61,796 nt of DNA from Myxococcales bacterium (GTDB lineage: Bacteria > Myxococcota > B64-G9). The DNA lies in assembly GCA_012798435.1 (NCBI GenBank), contig JAAZNF010000010.1, positions 1-61,796 on the forward strand, in the 5' to 3' direction. Below, piece by piece: positions 53,035-61,796 of the stretch. Numbering within the stretch: the first letter of the stretch is position 1; every line of letters begins with the position of its first letter. Made by a program: the position numbers and the translations under genes. The notes under the pieces were generated by a model. That model was not told where the DNA came from. It made no database searches and saw only the letters and a list, made by a program, of their open reading frames with translations.

Positions 53035-53661
53035 ATGGATCGTCTGCGGTTTGCCCTGGTACGACGAGCGGCGACGGCTCGCCCGTTCGCCGTGGCGGCG
53101 GCCCTGGGCCTTTCGCTGCTGCTCCAGCTCCCGTGCCACGGGGCCGAACCGGAATGCCCGCCGCTCCAGCCGGGCTTCCCCCGCGGGCTCCAGGTGCGCA
53201 CCGCCATCGGGACCGGCTTCTTCCTGGGCGAGGTGGGCCGCTACAGCCGACCGGGGCTGAGCGTCGTCCTGGCCGCGGACTACGAGATCTTCTCCTTCCT
53301 GGCGGTGGAGGCCGAGTACCGCCTGGGCCTCAACGCCACCGCCCAACCCGAGCCCCCGGCGCCGGGGAACTTCACCACCCAGGCGGCCACCGCCGGGCTC
53401 CGGCTCGCGCTGCCGCTTTCGCGCTTCGACCTCTTTCTCCGAGGCGGGGTGGGTCTCTTGTGGTCTGGGCCCGACATCCTGGTGCGAGTCAGTGACTTCG
53501 ACGCCAGCGTGCGGCTCGGGTGGACGGGGGGGCTCGGCGTGCTGTACCACACCCCGCGCCCACGCCTGTTCGTGGGGCTCGACGCCTCCTGCCTGGGAGG
53601 CGTGGGATTCCCCGGCTACTATTTTTCGGTGAATGTCTTCCTGGGCGCGACGCTGCTGTGA
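53035..53661 (+). CDS. Outer-membrane beta-barrel protein
   Basis: Protein of 208 residues one base after the lipoprotein stop. A long N-region precedes a signal sequence (about 20-36, ending CHGAE). Amphipathic strands recur (VRTAIGTGFFLGEVG, LSVVLAADYEIFSFLAVEAEY, LRLALPLSRFDLFLRGGVG), and the end FSVNVFLGATLL is a barrel-like C-terminus. It is likely a small eight-stranded OmpA-type barrel. With its two upstream neighbours it forms an inner-membrane, lipoprotein and outer-membrane set. Confidence 0.8.
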   Translation: MDRLRFALVRRAATARPFAVAAALGLSLLLQLPCHGAEPECPPLQPGFPRGLQVRTAIGTGFFLGEVGRYSRPGLSVVLAADYEIFSFLAVEAEYRLGLNATAQPEPPAPGNFTTQAATAGLRLALPLSRFDLFLRGGVGLLWSGPDILVRVSDFDASVRLGWTGGLGVLYHTPRPRLFVGLDASCLGGVGFPGYYFSVNVFLGATLL

Positions 53662-53664
53662 GCG

Positions 53665-55009
<1,345 letters not shown>

Positions 55010-55069
55010 CGAGATTGTGGTACAGGTGCCCGAGGTCCCGGACAACCCCTCTCGGGGAGGAGGCCGCGC

Positions 55070-55852
55070 ATGAACCTTCCGCTGTGTCTTCTGGTGGCGG
55101 GGCTGTGGCAGGCGCCGGCCGCGTCCGCGCCGGACGGCGGCGTTGACGCTTCGAGCCAGTCTCCGGCGGACCCCGAGGTCCCGGCCCCGCCGCCCATCGA
55201 GCAGGCGTTGCGCCAGTGCCGCGAGGCGCTACGGGCGGGGCTGTTCGAGCGCGCGCTCTCGGAGTGCAACGCCGCCCTGCGCCTCGATCCCAATCGAGTG
55301 GAGGCCATGCTGACGAAGACCCGCGCCCTGCTGGCCCTGGGGGACGGGCGTTCGGCGCTGGCGCCGGCGCGCATGGCCACCTCGCTGGCCCCAGACAGCG
55401 CCGAGGCTTTCTTGCTGCTCGGGCAGGCCTACCTGCACGATCTCAACCAGGACTACCCGCGCGCCGAGGAGGCGCTGCGCAAGGCCGCCGAGCTGGATCC
55501 GGTAAGCCGCGATGTGCGGCTGGCGCTGGCCAAGGCCCTCTCCTTCCAGAAACGGGTGGAGGAGGCGATCGCCGAGCTACGCCTGGCCCACGAACGGCAC
55601 CCCGACGACACGGCGGTGATGGTGAAACTCGCCGAGAGCTACTACGTGCTGCGCAAGCTGGACCTGGCGGAGCGGTACATCCAAGAGGCCCTGGAGAAGA
55701 ACCCGGCCGACCCCGACGCCCTACGGGTGCAGGAGCAGGTGCGCTCGCGCCAGAGTTACAACTTCTGGGTGATCCTCCTCGCGGCCATCATCATCCCCTC
55801 TCTGTGGTTCGGGATCCGCTGGCTCAAGCGGGGGCGGGTGGTCAAGGAGTAG
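55070..55852 (+). CDS. TPR protein with C-terminal membrane anchor
   Basis: Protein of 260 residues from ATG 55070, with GGGGAGGAGG upstream. A signal-like N-terminus (1-20) is followed by a Pro/Ala linker, then about five TPR repeats (about 43-222: FERALSECNAALRLDPN, GDGRSALAPARMATSLAPD, KRVEEAIAELRLAHERHPD, RKLDLAERYIQEALEKNP). A C-terminal membrane helix (about 232-250: WVILLAAIIIPSLWF) is followed by a basic tail, so the TPR part is probably periplasmic and held at the inner membrane. It is three bases from the next gene. Confidence 0.85.
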   Translation: MNLPLCLLVAGLWQAPAASAPDGGVDASSQSPADPEVPAPPPIEQALRQCREALRAGLFERALSECNAALRLDPNRVEAMLTKTRALLALGDGRSALAPARMATSLAPDSAEAFLLLGQAYLHDLNQDYPRAEEALRKAAELDPVSRDVRLALAKALSFQKRVEEAIAELRLAHERHPDDTAVMVKLAESYYVLRKLDLAERYIQEALEKNPADPDALRVQEQVRSRQSYNFWVILLAAIIIPSLWFGIRWLKRGRVVKE

Positions 55853-55855
55853 CGC

Positions 55856-56629
55856 ATGCCCCGCGCCGCTCTGCTCCCGCGCCTCGGATTCATCCTGACG
55901 GCGCTTCTCCCGGCCGGCGGGCGCGCCGAGGCTCCGCAACCGGCGGAAGCCCTGCGGGCCCGCATCGAGGCCTGGAAGGACCGCACCACCCTCCAGCGCT
56001 TCCCGGTCGAGCGGGTGGAGATCCTCCGCGACGATGCGGCGACACCCGCCCGGGCCCGGATCACCCTCTCGGCGGGGACGGAGCTCGGCCGGATGATCGC
56101 CCCGCTGCGGTTGCACCTCGACCTCAAGCTCGATCCGGCCGGCCAGCTTCCGCCGAACGGCCACGCCGAGGCGAGCCGCTTGCTCGAAGAGGGCCGCCGC
56201 CTGCTGCGCCGCGTCGAGTACAGCGAGGTGGCCCTGCGCTTTTTGGAGAGATTCGCGCCGGTGCGCGCCGAGCTGCACCTGGACGCGCTCTCGCCGCCGC
56301 GGCTGCGCCTGTTCGGCACCTCCACCGCCGACGGGGAGCTCAACGCCCACCTGGAGTACGCCGGGCCGTCCGCTGTGCTGCGTTCGTACCGGGTGCCGGG
56401 CATCGCCGAGATCCCGGTGCGGCGCGAGATCCTGCGTTTCGCCGAGATCCTCACGGCACGCCACCCCAAATGCCGCGCCCGCTGGGTGTGGGCCCAGCGC
56501 CTGTCCGAGGACGGGGCGCCGGGCGGGACCACCTGGCAGGTGACAGCCACGCTCGACGGCCCCTCCTGCCCACCGGACCTCACCGTGGTGCTGAAACCCG
56601 ATGGCTCCGTCGAGCCGGACGCTTCCTAG
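55856..56629 (+). CDS. Exported protein of unknown function
   Basis: Protein of 257 residues three bases after the TPR gene. Signal peptide about 1-24 (ALLPAGGRAEA). The mature chain is a mix of helices and strands with no cysteine-rich module and only two cysteines (about 203 and 238). AGTELGRMIAPLRLHLDLKLD and YRVPGIAEIPVRREILRFAEILTARH are the least biased stretches. No family recognised. It is convergent with the FabG-like gene. Confidence 0.7.
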   Translation: MPRAALLPRLGFILTALLPAGGRAEAPQPAEALRARIEAWKDRTTLQRFPVERVEILRDDAATPARARITLSAGTELGRMIAPLRLHLDLKLDPAGQLPPNGHAEASRLLEEGRRLLRRVEYSEVALRFLERFAPVRAELHLDALSPPRLRLFGTSTADGELNAHLEYAGPSAVLRSYRVPGIAEIPVRREILRFAEILTARHPKCRARWVWAQRLSEDGAPGGTTWQVTATLDGPSCPPDLTVVLKPDGSVEPDAS

Positions 56630-56636
56630 GGGGCCG

Positions 56637-57392
56637 TCAGCCGCACAGGAAGCCCCCGTCCACGGAAAGCACCGCCCCGGTGACGTAGGCCGCCGCGTCC
56701 GAGCACAAGAAGGCCACCGCCTCGGCCACCTCCTCCGGCGTGCCCAGGCGGCGCAGGCCGAGCCGCCCGGCGATCTCGCCGCCGGCGCGCTGCCGCAGTC
56801 TCGCCGTCATGTCGGTCTCGATGAACCCCGGCGCCACCGCGTTCACCCGCACGCCGCGCTCGCCGACCTCGGCGGCCAGGGAGTGGGTGAAGGCCTCGAG
56901 GAAGGCCTTGCTGCCCGCGTAGGCCGCGCTCCCCGGCTGCGGTTGCCGCGCCAGGGCCGAGGAAAAATTTACGATGCAGCCTGCGCGCTGCTTCAGCATG
57001 GGCCGCAGCGCCGCGCGGCACAGGCGCACCGGCCCCAGGATGTTCGTCGCGACCAGCGTCGCGAGCGCCGGATCGCGAAGGCCCACCAGCAGCCCCTCCG
57101 GCGCCACGCCCGCGTTGTTGACCAGGATGTCCAGCCGGCCGAAGCGCTGCAGACACGCCGCCACCAGCTGGTCGGCGGCATCTTCCGCTCCCACGTCGAC
57201 GAGGAGCGTCTCCGCCTCGGCGCCTTGCTCGCGGCAGCGCGCGGCCGTCCGCGCGAGCTCGTCCTGCCGCTCGCGCGCGACCAGCACCAGCCGCACGCCC
57301 TCCCGCGAAAGCCGCAGCGCCACCGCCCGGCCGATGCCGCGCGAGGCCCCGGTGACAATGCCCGCCCGGTCCATCCGTTCCTGGCCGCTCAT
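56637..57392 (-). CDS. 3-oxoacyl-ACP reductase, FabG-like SDR
   Basis: NADPH-dependent short-chain dehydrogenase of 251 residues. The cofactor motif is TGASRGIGRAVALRL, the NNAG motif is LVNNAGVAPEG, and the catalytic Ser, Tyr and Lys are in IVNFSSALA and AAYAGSKAFLEAF. PGFIETDM and the C-terminal VTGAVLSVDGGFLCG are typical of FabG. No other fatty acid synthesis gene is near, so it may serve another 3-oxoacyl substrate such as polyhydroxyalkanoate precursors. ATG 57392 has AAGGAGAACGC upstream. Confidence 0.92.
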   Translation of the reverse strand: MSGQERMDRAGIVTGASRGIGRAVALRLSREGVRLVLVARERQDELARTAARCREQGAEAETLLVDVGAEDAADQLVAACLQRFGRLDILVNNAGVAPEGLLVGLRDPALATLVATNILGPVRLCRAALRPMLKQRAGCIVNFSSALARQPQPGSAAYAGSKAFLEAFTHSLAAEVGERGVRVNAVAPGFIETDMTARLRQRAGGEIAGRLGLRRLGTPEEVAEAVAFLCSDAAAYVTGAVLSVDGGFLCG

Positions 57393-57440
57393 GCGTTCTC
57401 CTTCCCGGCGCCGGCGCTGGAGCGCCCGAGGCCGAACGGC

Positions 57441-57469
57441 ATTATTTACTCGGGCGGCAAGATGTGCAA
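57441..57469 (-). promoter_or_regulatory. Promoter of the FabG-like gene
   Basis: On the minus strand -35 TTGCAC (57464-57469, four of six) and -10 AATAAT (57441-57446, five of six) are exactly 17 bases apart, about 48 bases before the start. Confidence 0.6.
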
Positions 57470-57573
57470 CTGTGCGCGCCAAGCGCCGAGGGAGCGGTCC
57501 GGTGGACGACGCCACTTCGCACATCGACGGACAGTCATCAGAAACCAGGCGCCCTCCGCGGTGCTGTTGGGAG

Positions 57574-57619
57574 GCGCGACCGACCCCGGGGCCACGCGAG
57601 CCAGCGGGGTCGGTCGCGC
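57574..57619 (+). promoter_or_regulatory. Strong 15-bp hairpin in the glutamine synthetase leader
   Basis: GCGCGACCGACCCCG (57574-57588) pairs perfectly with 57605-57619 around a 16-base loop. It ends about 70 bases before the glutamine synthetase start. No T-run follows, so it is not a simple terminator. It could be an attenuator element, a protein-binding RNA, or a palindromic operator in DNA. Confidence 0.7.
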
Positions 57620-57660
57620 GCTGCGAGTCCTGGCCTGAAGCATGACCGAATTACTCGCCT

Positions 57661-57675
57661 GCGGCCGAAGGCCGC
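57661..57675 (+). promoter_or_regulatory. GNA-type hairpin directly before the glutamine synthetase ribosome site
   Basis: GCGGCC (57661-57666) pairs with GGCCGC (57670-57675) around the three-base loop GAA. The Shine-Dalgarno AAGGAGGAG begins about two bases later (57678), so the hairpin could stack next to or hinder ribosome loading. Confidence 0.6.
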
Positions 57676-57688
57676 GCAAGGAGGAGCC

Positions 57689-59128
57689 GTGAGCGAGATC
57701 CGGATCAAGAACTTCAAGGAGATCCCCTACGAGGAGTTGGAGGAGCTCAACCTGGAGGCCAAGCGGCGCATGCTCTCCCGCGAGGACCCGGGCGCGCTGG
57801 AGGAGCACTACCTGCGCTACCTCACCGACGAGCGGGCGCTGAAGGCGGTGACGGTGGCCTTCTCCGACCTCGAGGGGCGCTTCCACATGCTGGACTACGA
57901 CAAGAAGTTCCTGATGCGCTCCCACCACAGCCTGACCTTCGATGGCTCGAGCATCCGCGGCTTCGCGGCGCAGGCGGAGAGCGATCTTCGGCTGCGGCCG
58001 GACTGGGCCTCGTTCCGTTGGCTGCCCAGCGACGTGTTCGGCCCCGGCAAGGTGCTGGTGTTCGGACAGGTGTTCGGCCTCAACGACCGCCCCTACCCGG
58101 CCGATATGCGCAACCGCCTGCGGGAGGTCAACGACGCACTGCTGCGCGAGCGCGGCCTCTCCACCAACCTGGCGGTGGAGATCGAGGGCTTCCTCTTCAC
58201 CGGCATTGACGCCGAGCAGCGCTACACCTCGCGCGAGGGGTTCCAGTTCGTCTCCGAGGGCGGCTACTTCAACTCGTTGCCCATGGCGCCGCTCAAGATC
58301 TTCATCGATCGCTTCGCCGAGGCCCAGCGAGCGCTGGGCTTCGAGAACGAGAAGGATCACCCCGAGGTGGCCCCGGCCCAGTTCGAGCTGAACTACGGCC
58401 ACACCGACGCGCTGGTGGCCTGCGATCAGATCCAGCTGTACAAGCTCTTGGCGCGCCAGATCGCCGCCCACATGGGCTGCACCGCCTCGTTCCTGCCCAA
58501 GCCGCTCACCGGGGTGAACGGCAGCGGCATGCACGTCAACCTGTCGCTGTCGCAGGACGGGCGCAACCTGTTCTTCGACAGCACGGGCCAGGACCACCTG
58601 TCGCAGCTCGCCTGGGGGGTGGTGGACCGCATCCTATCCTCAGCGCTGGACCTGTGTCTGGTGTTCAACTCCAGCGTGAACGCCTACCGCCGGCTGGACC
58701 CGCGCTTCGAGGCCCCCAACGAGATCCGCGCCTCGGCGGTCGACCGCTCGGCCATGGTCCGCATCCCGGCGGCCAACGAGAAGAGCGCCCGCATCGAGGT
58801 GCGCTCGGTGGGGCCGGACGCCAACCCCTACCTGACGGCGCTGGCCTTGCTTCGGACCGGCCTGGAGGGCCCCTGCTGCATCGAGGGCGCCGCGGACCGC
58901 GCCTCGCGGGAGCGCAAGCTGCCCGACAACATCCAGCGGGCCATCGATCTCTTCCGCCAGAGCCGCTGGGTCGCCGAATTCCTGGGCGCCGAGCACCAGC
59001 GCCGCTACGCCGAGCTGAAGCAGGCGGCGGCCGACCGCTGCCCGCGCAACCTGGGTGGCATCATCAAGACCGGCGAGATCCTGTTCCACCACGAGGTCAC
59101 CAACCAGCATCTGTGGAACGCCTTTTAG
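57689..59128 (+). CDS. glnA: Glutamine synthetase family protein
   Basis: ATP-dependent ligase of 479 residues from GTG 57689 (AAGGAGGAGCC upstream). Residues typical of active GS I are present: Asp in AFSDLEGRF, TFDGSSIRGF, metal Glu in AVEIEGFLF and APAQFELNYG, NGSGMHVNLS, NAYRRLDPRFEAPNEIR and RIEVRSVGPDANPYL. After GLEG the sequence departs from Escherichia coli GlnA: the NLY adenylylation loop is not found, and the C-terminus ends GEILFHHEVTNQHLWNAF. It may be a glutamine synthetase not controlled by GlnE, or a related gamma-glutamyl ligase. Confidence 0.9.
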   Translation: MSEIRIKNFKEIPYEELEELNLEAKRRMLSREDPGALEEHYLRYLTDERALKAVTVAFSDLEGRFHMLDYDKKFLMRSHHSLTFDGSSIRGFAAQAESDLRLRPDWASFRWLPSDVFGPGKVLVFGQVFGLNDRPYPADMRNRLREVNDALLRERGLSTNLAVEIEGFLFTGIDAEQRYTSREGFQFVSEGGYFNSLPMAPLKIFIDRFAEAQRALGFENEKDHPEVAPAQFELNYGHTDALVACDQIQLYKLLARQIAAHMGCTASFLPKPLTGVNGSGMHVNLSLSQDGRNLFFDSTGQDHLSQLAWGVVDRILSSALDLCLVFNSSVNAYRRLDPRFEAPNEIRASAVDRSAMVRIPAANEKSARIEVRSVGPDANPYLTALALLRTGLEGPCCIEGAADRASRERKLPDNIQRAIDLFRQSRWVAEFLGAEHQRRYAELKQAAADRCPRNLGGIIKTGEILFHHEVTNQHLWNAF

Positions 59129-60789
59129 GGCTTGACCTGGATGGCGATCTCGACGTCGGTGGGGATCTTGGACAGGCGGGCCAGGGCCTTCGAGAGCTCC
59201 GGCGGCATGCGGCCCATCTCCTCGATGATCGCGCCGGCGGCGGCGTAGTCGCCGGTGGCCTCGATGGTGAGCAGGCGCTCGGCGAGCTCCCGCAGCGCCG
59301 CGCGCATCTTCTCCACGTCCACCCGGGTCTTGCCGGTGCGCGGGTCGAAGATAAGCGCCTTCTTGGCGCGTAAAAAGTTCCACTGGATCACGTTGGCCTG
59401 GCCGTGGGCCTCGCCGGCGCCGAAGCGGATGGCGCGGTACAGGCTGGCCACCTGGGTCAGGTAGGCCGGTGCCTCCATCTTCTTGTCGATGAGGCCCCGC
59501 TCCATGAAGAAGCGCAGGTTGTACAATCCCAGCACGTCGGCCTTGCACTCCTCGATAGCCGCGTAGCGGTCCTTGAGAGATTCGCGCACCGAGACCGCGC
59601 TCGCCTTGCCGTCGGCCATCACGAAGTTGGCGCCCAGCGGGTGGGCCAGCTCGTGCAGCAAGGTGTGCTGGAAGAAGGCCTCGAAGCGCACCAGCGCAAA
59701 CTGCCGCCGGTCGATGAGGACCTTGGCGATGGGCAGCAGGATGGTGTCGAACTTGCCCTTGGCCACGTTGCGGAACATCAGGGTCTTGGCGCCCTTCTGC
59801 TCGCGCACCCGCTCGTCGTTGGGCAAGGAGGCGGCGATGGACTTGACGCCCGCGTTGGCGCCGCCGCTCGCCTGCACCACGTCGTACACCCCGATGGGCG
59901 AGGCCGCGCCCACCTGCTGCTTCTTGAAACCGTCGGCCACCGGCAGGTTGCGCTCGAGCTCCAGCGCGAGTTCCTGGAAGGAAGCCAGCTTGCGCGTCGC
60001 CTCCACGTCGGCCAGCAGCACCAGACCCTCGTAGCTCGCCTTGGCGCCGAACAGCCCGTCGTCGTAGGTCTCGTAGGGCGCCACCACCACGTCGATGGCG
60101 CTGTCGCGCACGTCCAGCCAGGCCATGTCCGACTCGAAGTAGTCATCGGAGCGCAAGGCGGCCGCCCGCAGCGAGAGGAAGCGCGCCAGCGACTCGTTGC
60201 GGGTGAGCGCCGCCGCCTCCTCCAGCACCTGGGCCAGGCGCTCGACGGTCTCCGGGTACGCCTGGTGGTAGGGCAGCGCGGCGAAGCCGTCCCCGGCGCG
60301 CTGGACCACACTGAAGCTTCCCAGGATCTCGGCGCGCCGCTCCGGCCGATCGGCCAGCCACTTCTCCAGCTCCTCGCGGGTGAGGTCGTAGGGGTAGAAA
60401 CCCGCGCCGGCGAACTTCTTCCCCTGCGCCCCGAAGAAGGCCCGGTCGTCGTCGGTGCGGTCGTAGCGGCCGTAGTGGATGGTGAGCAGGCGGATGAGTT
60501 CCTTGGGCACCACGAAGTTCTTGGTCTCGTCCAGCACCGCCCGTCCCTCGGGCGTGTTCTGTCGCCAGAAGATGTCGTCCACCAGCGGGCCGATCTCCAG
60601 CAGCTTTCGCAGGGCGGCCTGCTCGGATGGCGGCAGCCGCTTGATGTTTACCACGGCCGAGAACTTGCCGAACTTCGCCGAGCGGGCGGCCAGATCGCGC
60701 ACGTCGAAGTTGGGATCGTCTTCGGCGAACGCCGTGAATGCGACCAGCAACGCCACGCACAGCAGGGAAAGAATGAGCGGCATCCTCAT
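59125..60789 (-). CDS. M49-like (dipeptidyl-peptidase III-type) zinc peptidase
   Basis: Exported protein of 554 residues with GGGAGGAGTC before the ATG. Signal peptide about 1-22 (FTAFAEDD). The C-terminal half has the zinc site LLHELAHPLG (about 379-387) and a downstream Glu motif IEECKADVLGLYNL (about 408-422), which matches the EECRAE motif of M49. M49 enzymes usually have the longer HExxGH; here the motif is HELAH. Substrate-domain residues ANVIQWNFL and RYDRTDDDRAFFGA also fit the family. It is convergent with the glutamine synthetase gene, with stop codons overlapping. Confidence 0.85.
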   Translation of the reverse strand: MRMPLILSLLCVALLVAFTAFAEDDPNFDVRDLAARSAKFGKFSAVVNIKRLPPSEQAALRKLLEIGPLVDDIFWRQNTPEGRAVLDETKNFVVPKELIRLLTIHYGRYDRTDDDRAFFGAQGKKFAGAGFYPYDLTREELEKWLADRPERRAEILGSFSVVQRAGDGFAALPYHQAYPETVERLAQVLEEAAALTRNESLARFLSLRAAALRSDDYFESDMAWLDVRDSAIDVVVAPYETYDDGLFGAKASYEGLVLLADVEATRKLASFQELALELERNLPVADGFKKQQVGAASPIGVYDVVQASGGANAGVKSIAASLPNDERVREQKGAKTLMFRNVAKGKFDTILLPIAKVLIDRRQFALVRFEAFFQHTLLHELAHPLGANFVMADGKASAVSVRESLKDRYAAIEECKADVLGLYNLRFFMERGLIDKKMEAPAYLTQVASLYRAIRFGAGEAHGQANVIQWNFLRAKKALIFDPRTGKTRVDVEKMRAALRELAERLLTIEATGDYAAAGAIIEEMGRMPPELSKALARLSKIPTDVEIAIQVKP

Positions 60790-60805
60790 GACTCCTCCCG
60801 AATGC

Positions 60806-61399
60806 TCACCGCTTGCCGGCCACCTGTCGGTAGCGGAAGCACTGCACCAGGTGATCGTTGACCATGCCCGTCGCCTGCATGTGGGCGTAGACGATGGTCG
60901 AACCCATGAACGAAAAACCCCGCCGCTTCATGTCGGCGGCGATGCGGTCCGACTCGGGCGAACGTGCCGGCAGGTCTTCTAGCTTCCGGATGGAATGCCG
61001 GATGGGACGCCCGTCCACAAACCCCCAGATGTAGCGTGCGAAGGAGCCAAACTCCTCGCGCACCGCGAGAAACGCCCGGGCGTTCTTCACAACGGATTGT
61101 ATTTTCGCGCGATTTCGGATGATGCCGGGGTCGGCGCACAGGCGCGCGACGTCCTTTGCCCCGAAGCGCGCGACGGCCACGGGATCGAAGGCCGCGAAGG
61201 CCCGCCGGAAATTCTCCCGCTTCCGCAGCACGATGGCCCAGCTCAGGCCCGCCTGCATCGACTCCAACACCAGGAATTCGAACAATCTTTCATCATCGTG
61301 GACGGGCACCCCCCACTCGGTGTCGTGGTAGGCCACCATGAGCGGATCGGGTGTCTTCTTCCCCAGGCACCAACCGCAGCGAACCGGTTCTCGCGGCAT
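60806..61399 (-). CDS. tag: DNA-3-methyladenine glycosylase I
   Basis: Base-excision repair enzyme that removes 3-methyladenine. The 197-residue protein has zinc ligands in RCGWC, YHDTEWG and NDHLVQCF, the family helix FEFLVLESMQAGLSWAIVL with KRENFRRAF, and GFSFMGSTIVYAHMQATG near the C-terminus. ATG 61399 lacks a Shine-Dalgarno, but a -10 element 7 bases upstream would start transcription exactly at this A. A longer frame to 61435 would cover that promoter. It lies 16 bases before the M49-like gene. Confidence 0.93.
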   Translation of the reverse strand: MPREPVRCGWCLGKKTPDPLMVAYHDTEWGVPVHDDERLFEFLVLESMQAGLSWAIVLRKRENFRRAFAAFDPVAVARFGAKDVARLCADPGIIRNRAKIQSVVKNARAFLAVREEFGSFARYIWGFVDGRPIRHSIRKLEDLPARSPESDRIAADMKRRGFSFMGSTIVYAHMQATGMVNDHLVQCFRYRQVAGKR

Positions 61400-61405
61400 G
61401 GGCAG

Positions 61406-61435
61406 AGGATAGGCCCAGAAAGAGGGGAAGTTCAA
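61406..61435 (-). promoter_or_regulatory. Possible leaderless promoter of tag
   Basis: On the minus strand -35 TTGAAC (61430-61435) and -10 TATCCT (61406-61411), each four of six, are 18 bases apart. The expected transcription start coincides with the A of the tag ATG. Confidence 0.45.
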
Positions 61436-61553
61436 GGCGAAAAGCCGGCATCAGGCAGTTGACCGATTGGAGGAATTTCGCCGCCTGTGACATACTTGGA
61501 CTTGCAGGAGTTGTTCCATCCACCTTCCACCTTCACTTTTTCGGAGGTGCCCC

Positions 61554-61796
61554 ATGTCGCGATCGAAGATCGGGCGGTGGCTGCGGGGCTCCCGCGGCGC
61601 GGGCAAGACCGAGTACATCATCATCGTGGTGCTCATCGCCATCTCCTCCATCCTTGTCGTCATGTTCTTCGGCGACAACATCCGGGCCCTCTTCGGCGCC
61701 GAGGCCAACGCCCTCGCCGGCAACGAGCAGGTCCAGGTGGCCACCAAAGACGCCAAGATCCCCTGCCACTACAACCTGAAAGGCGGCGTGGACTGC
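61554..61796 (+). CDS. Flp-type pilin-like protein (3' end outside window)
   Basis: Eighty-one codons without a stop, from an ATG with GGAGGT upstream. A basic leader is followed by a prepilin-type cleavage pattern G-x4-E-Y (residues 15-21: GAGKTEY) and a hydrophobic helix (YIIIVVLIAISSILVVMFF), then FGDNIRALFGAEANAL. This is the layout of Flp/Tad pilins, which are cut by a TadV/FppA-type peptidase and assembled by a Tad machine. The continuing region beyond about residue 58 (DAKIPCHYNL, GGVDC) is an extra C-terminal domain absent from short Flp pilins. No other tad gene is visible because the window ends. Confidence 0.75.
   Translation, partial: MSRSKIGRWLRGSRGAGKTEYIIIVVLIAISSILVVMFFGDNIRALFGAEANALAGNEQVQVATKDAKIPCHYNLKGGVDC

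Noticed and set aside
57464-57688. N-terminal extension of glutamine synthetase
   Set aside because: It would run through the leader hairpins; GTG 57689 has a perfect Shine-Dalgarno and the family N-terminus.
61490-61520. TTGG...GTTG pattern considered as a sigma-54 promoter for the pilin gene
   Set aside because: The -12 GC is absent (GT instead) and the -24 element is incomplete.

Overview
The window is a GC-rich bacterial chromosome segment with dense gene packing, many GTG and TTG starts and long runs of overlapping start/stop codons. An MglA-type GTPase next to a chemosensory cluster, an AgmX/PglI-type envelope protein, secreted proteins with GDDGCGGSC cysteine modules and many hybrid kinases point to Myxococcota or a related deltaproteobacterial lineage. 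This assignment is inferred from gene content; no rRNA or tRNA gene was recognised. No CRISPR array, insertion sequence or integrase is visible.

Layout. 1-3290 (+): end of a Pro/Ala-rich protein, then ftsE, ftsX and an EnvC-like amidase activator, which form the FtsEX cell-separation module. 3305-14427 (-): a possible single transcript starting at a well-formed promoter before hsp20 and running through an MglA-like GTPase, a PocR-domain histidine kinase, a receiver, a transducer lacking a sensor domain, cheW, cheY, cheA, larB, larC and glgB. 14434-18739 (-): apgM and two paralogous six-helix membrane sensor kinases in tandem, one of which has lost both its phospho-accepting His and its ATPase domain. 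18847-24994: an FHA protein, a lipoprotein, an M20 amidohydrolase and a PDZ-membrane-GAF histidine kinase. 25088-26012: rplM-rpsI with a clear promoter. 26318-30114 (-): purSL and purQ.

30115-34620 is different: base composition falls to about 44% GC in parts, and it holds a 995-residue lipoprotein and a small Cys-rich YD-like secreted protein, so it may have been acquired. 34621-38478 holds a TPR lipoprotein, a Cys-rich lipoprotein and an OprO/P-like porin. 38695-43509 (+) is a coupled CotH / small membrane protein / VTC / DUF4956 operon whose CotH seems to lack the catalytic Asp residues. It and the degenerate kinase pair are the most unusual systems here. 43578-48409 (-) holds an NAD-dependent reductase, a UDP-sugar dehydrogenase, a secreted protein and a TPR-zincin metallopeptidase. 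48463-50137 (+) ends with coaBC.

50419-50871 (-) encodes a small exported protein made of 19-residue cysteine repeats. 51043-53661 (+) is an AgmX/PglI-domain protein with a lipoprotein and a beta-barrel protein. Then follow eno, a TPR membrane protein with a secreted partner, a FabG-like reductase, a glutamine synthetase with two strong hairpins in its leader and no visible adenylylation loop, an M49-like peptidase with a HExxH variant motif, tag, and the start of a Flp-type pilin cut by the window edge.

Several genes without a Shine-Dalgarno sequence have promoter-like hexamers placed so that transcription would begin at or very near the start codon, which suggests leaderless mRNAs.
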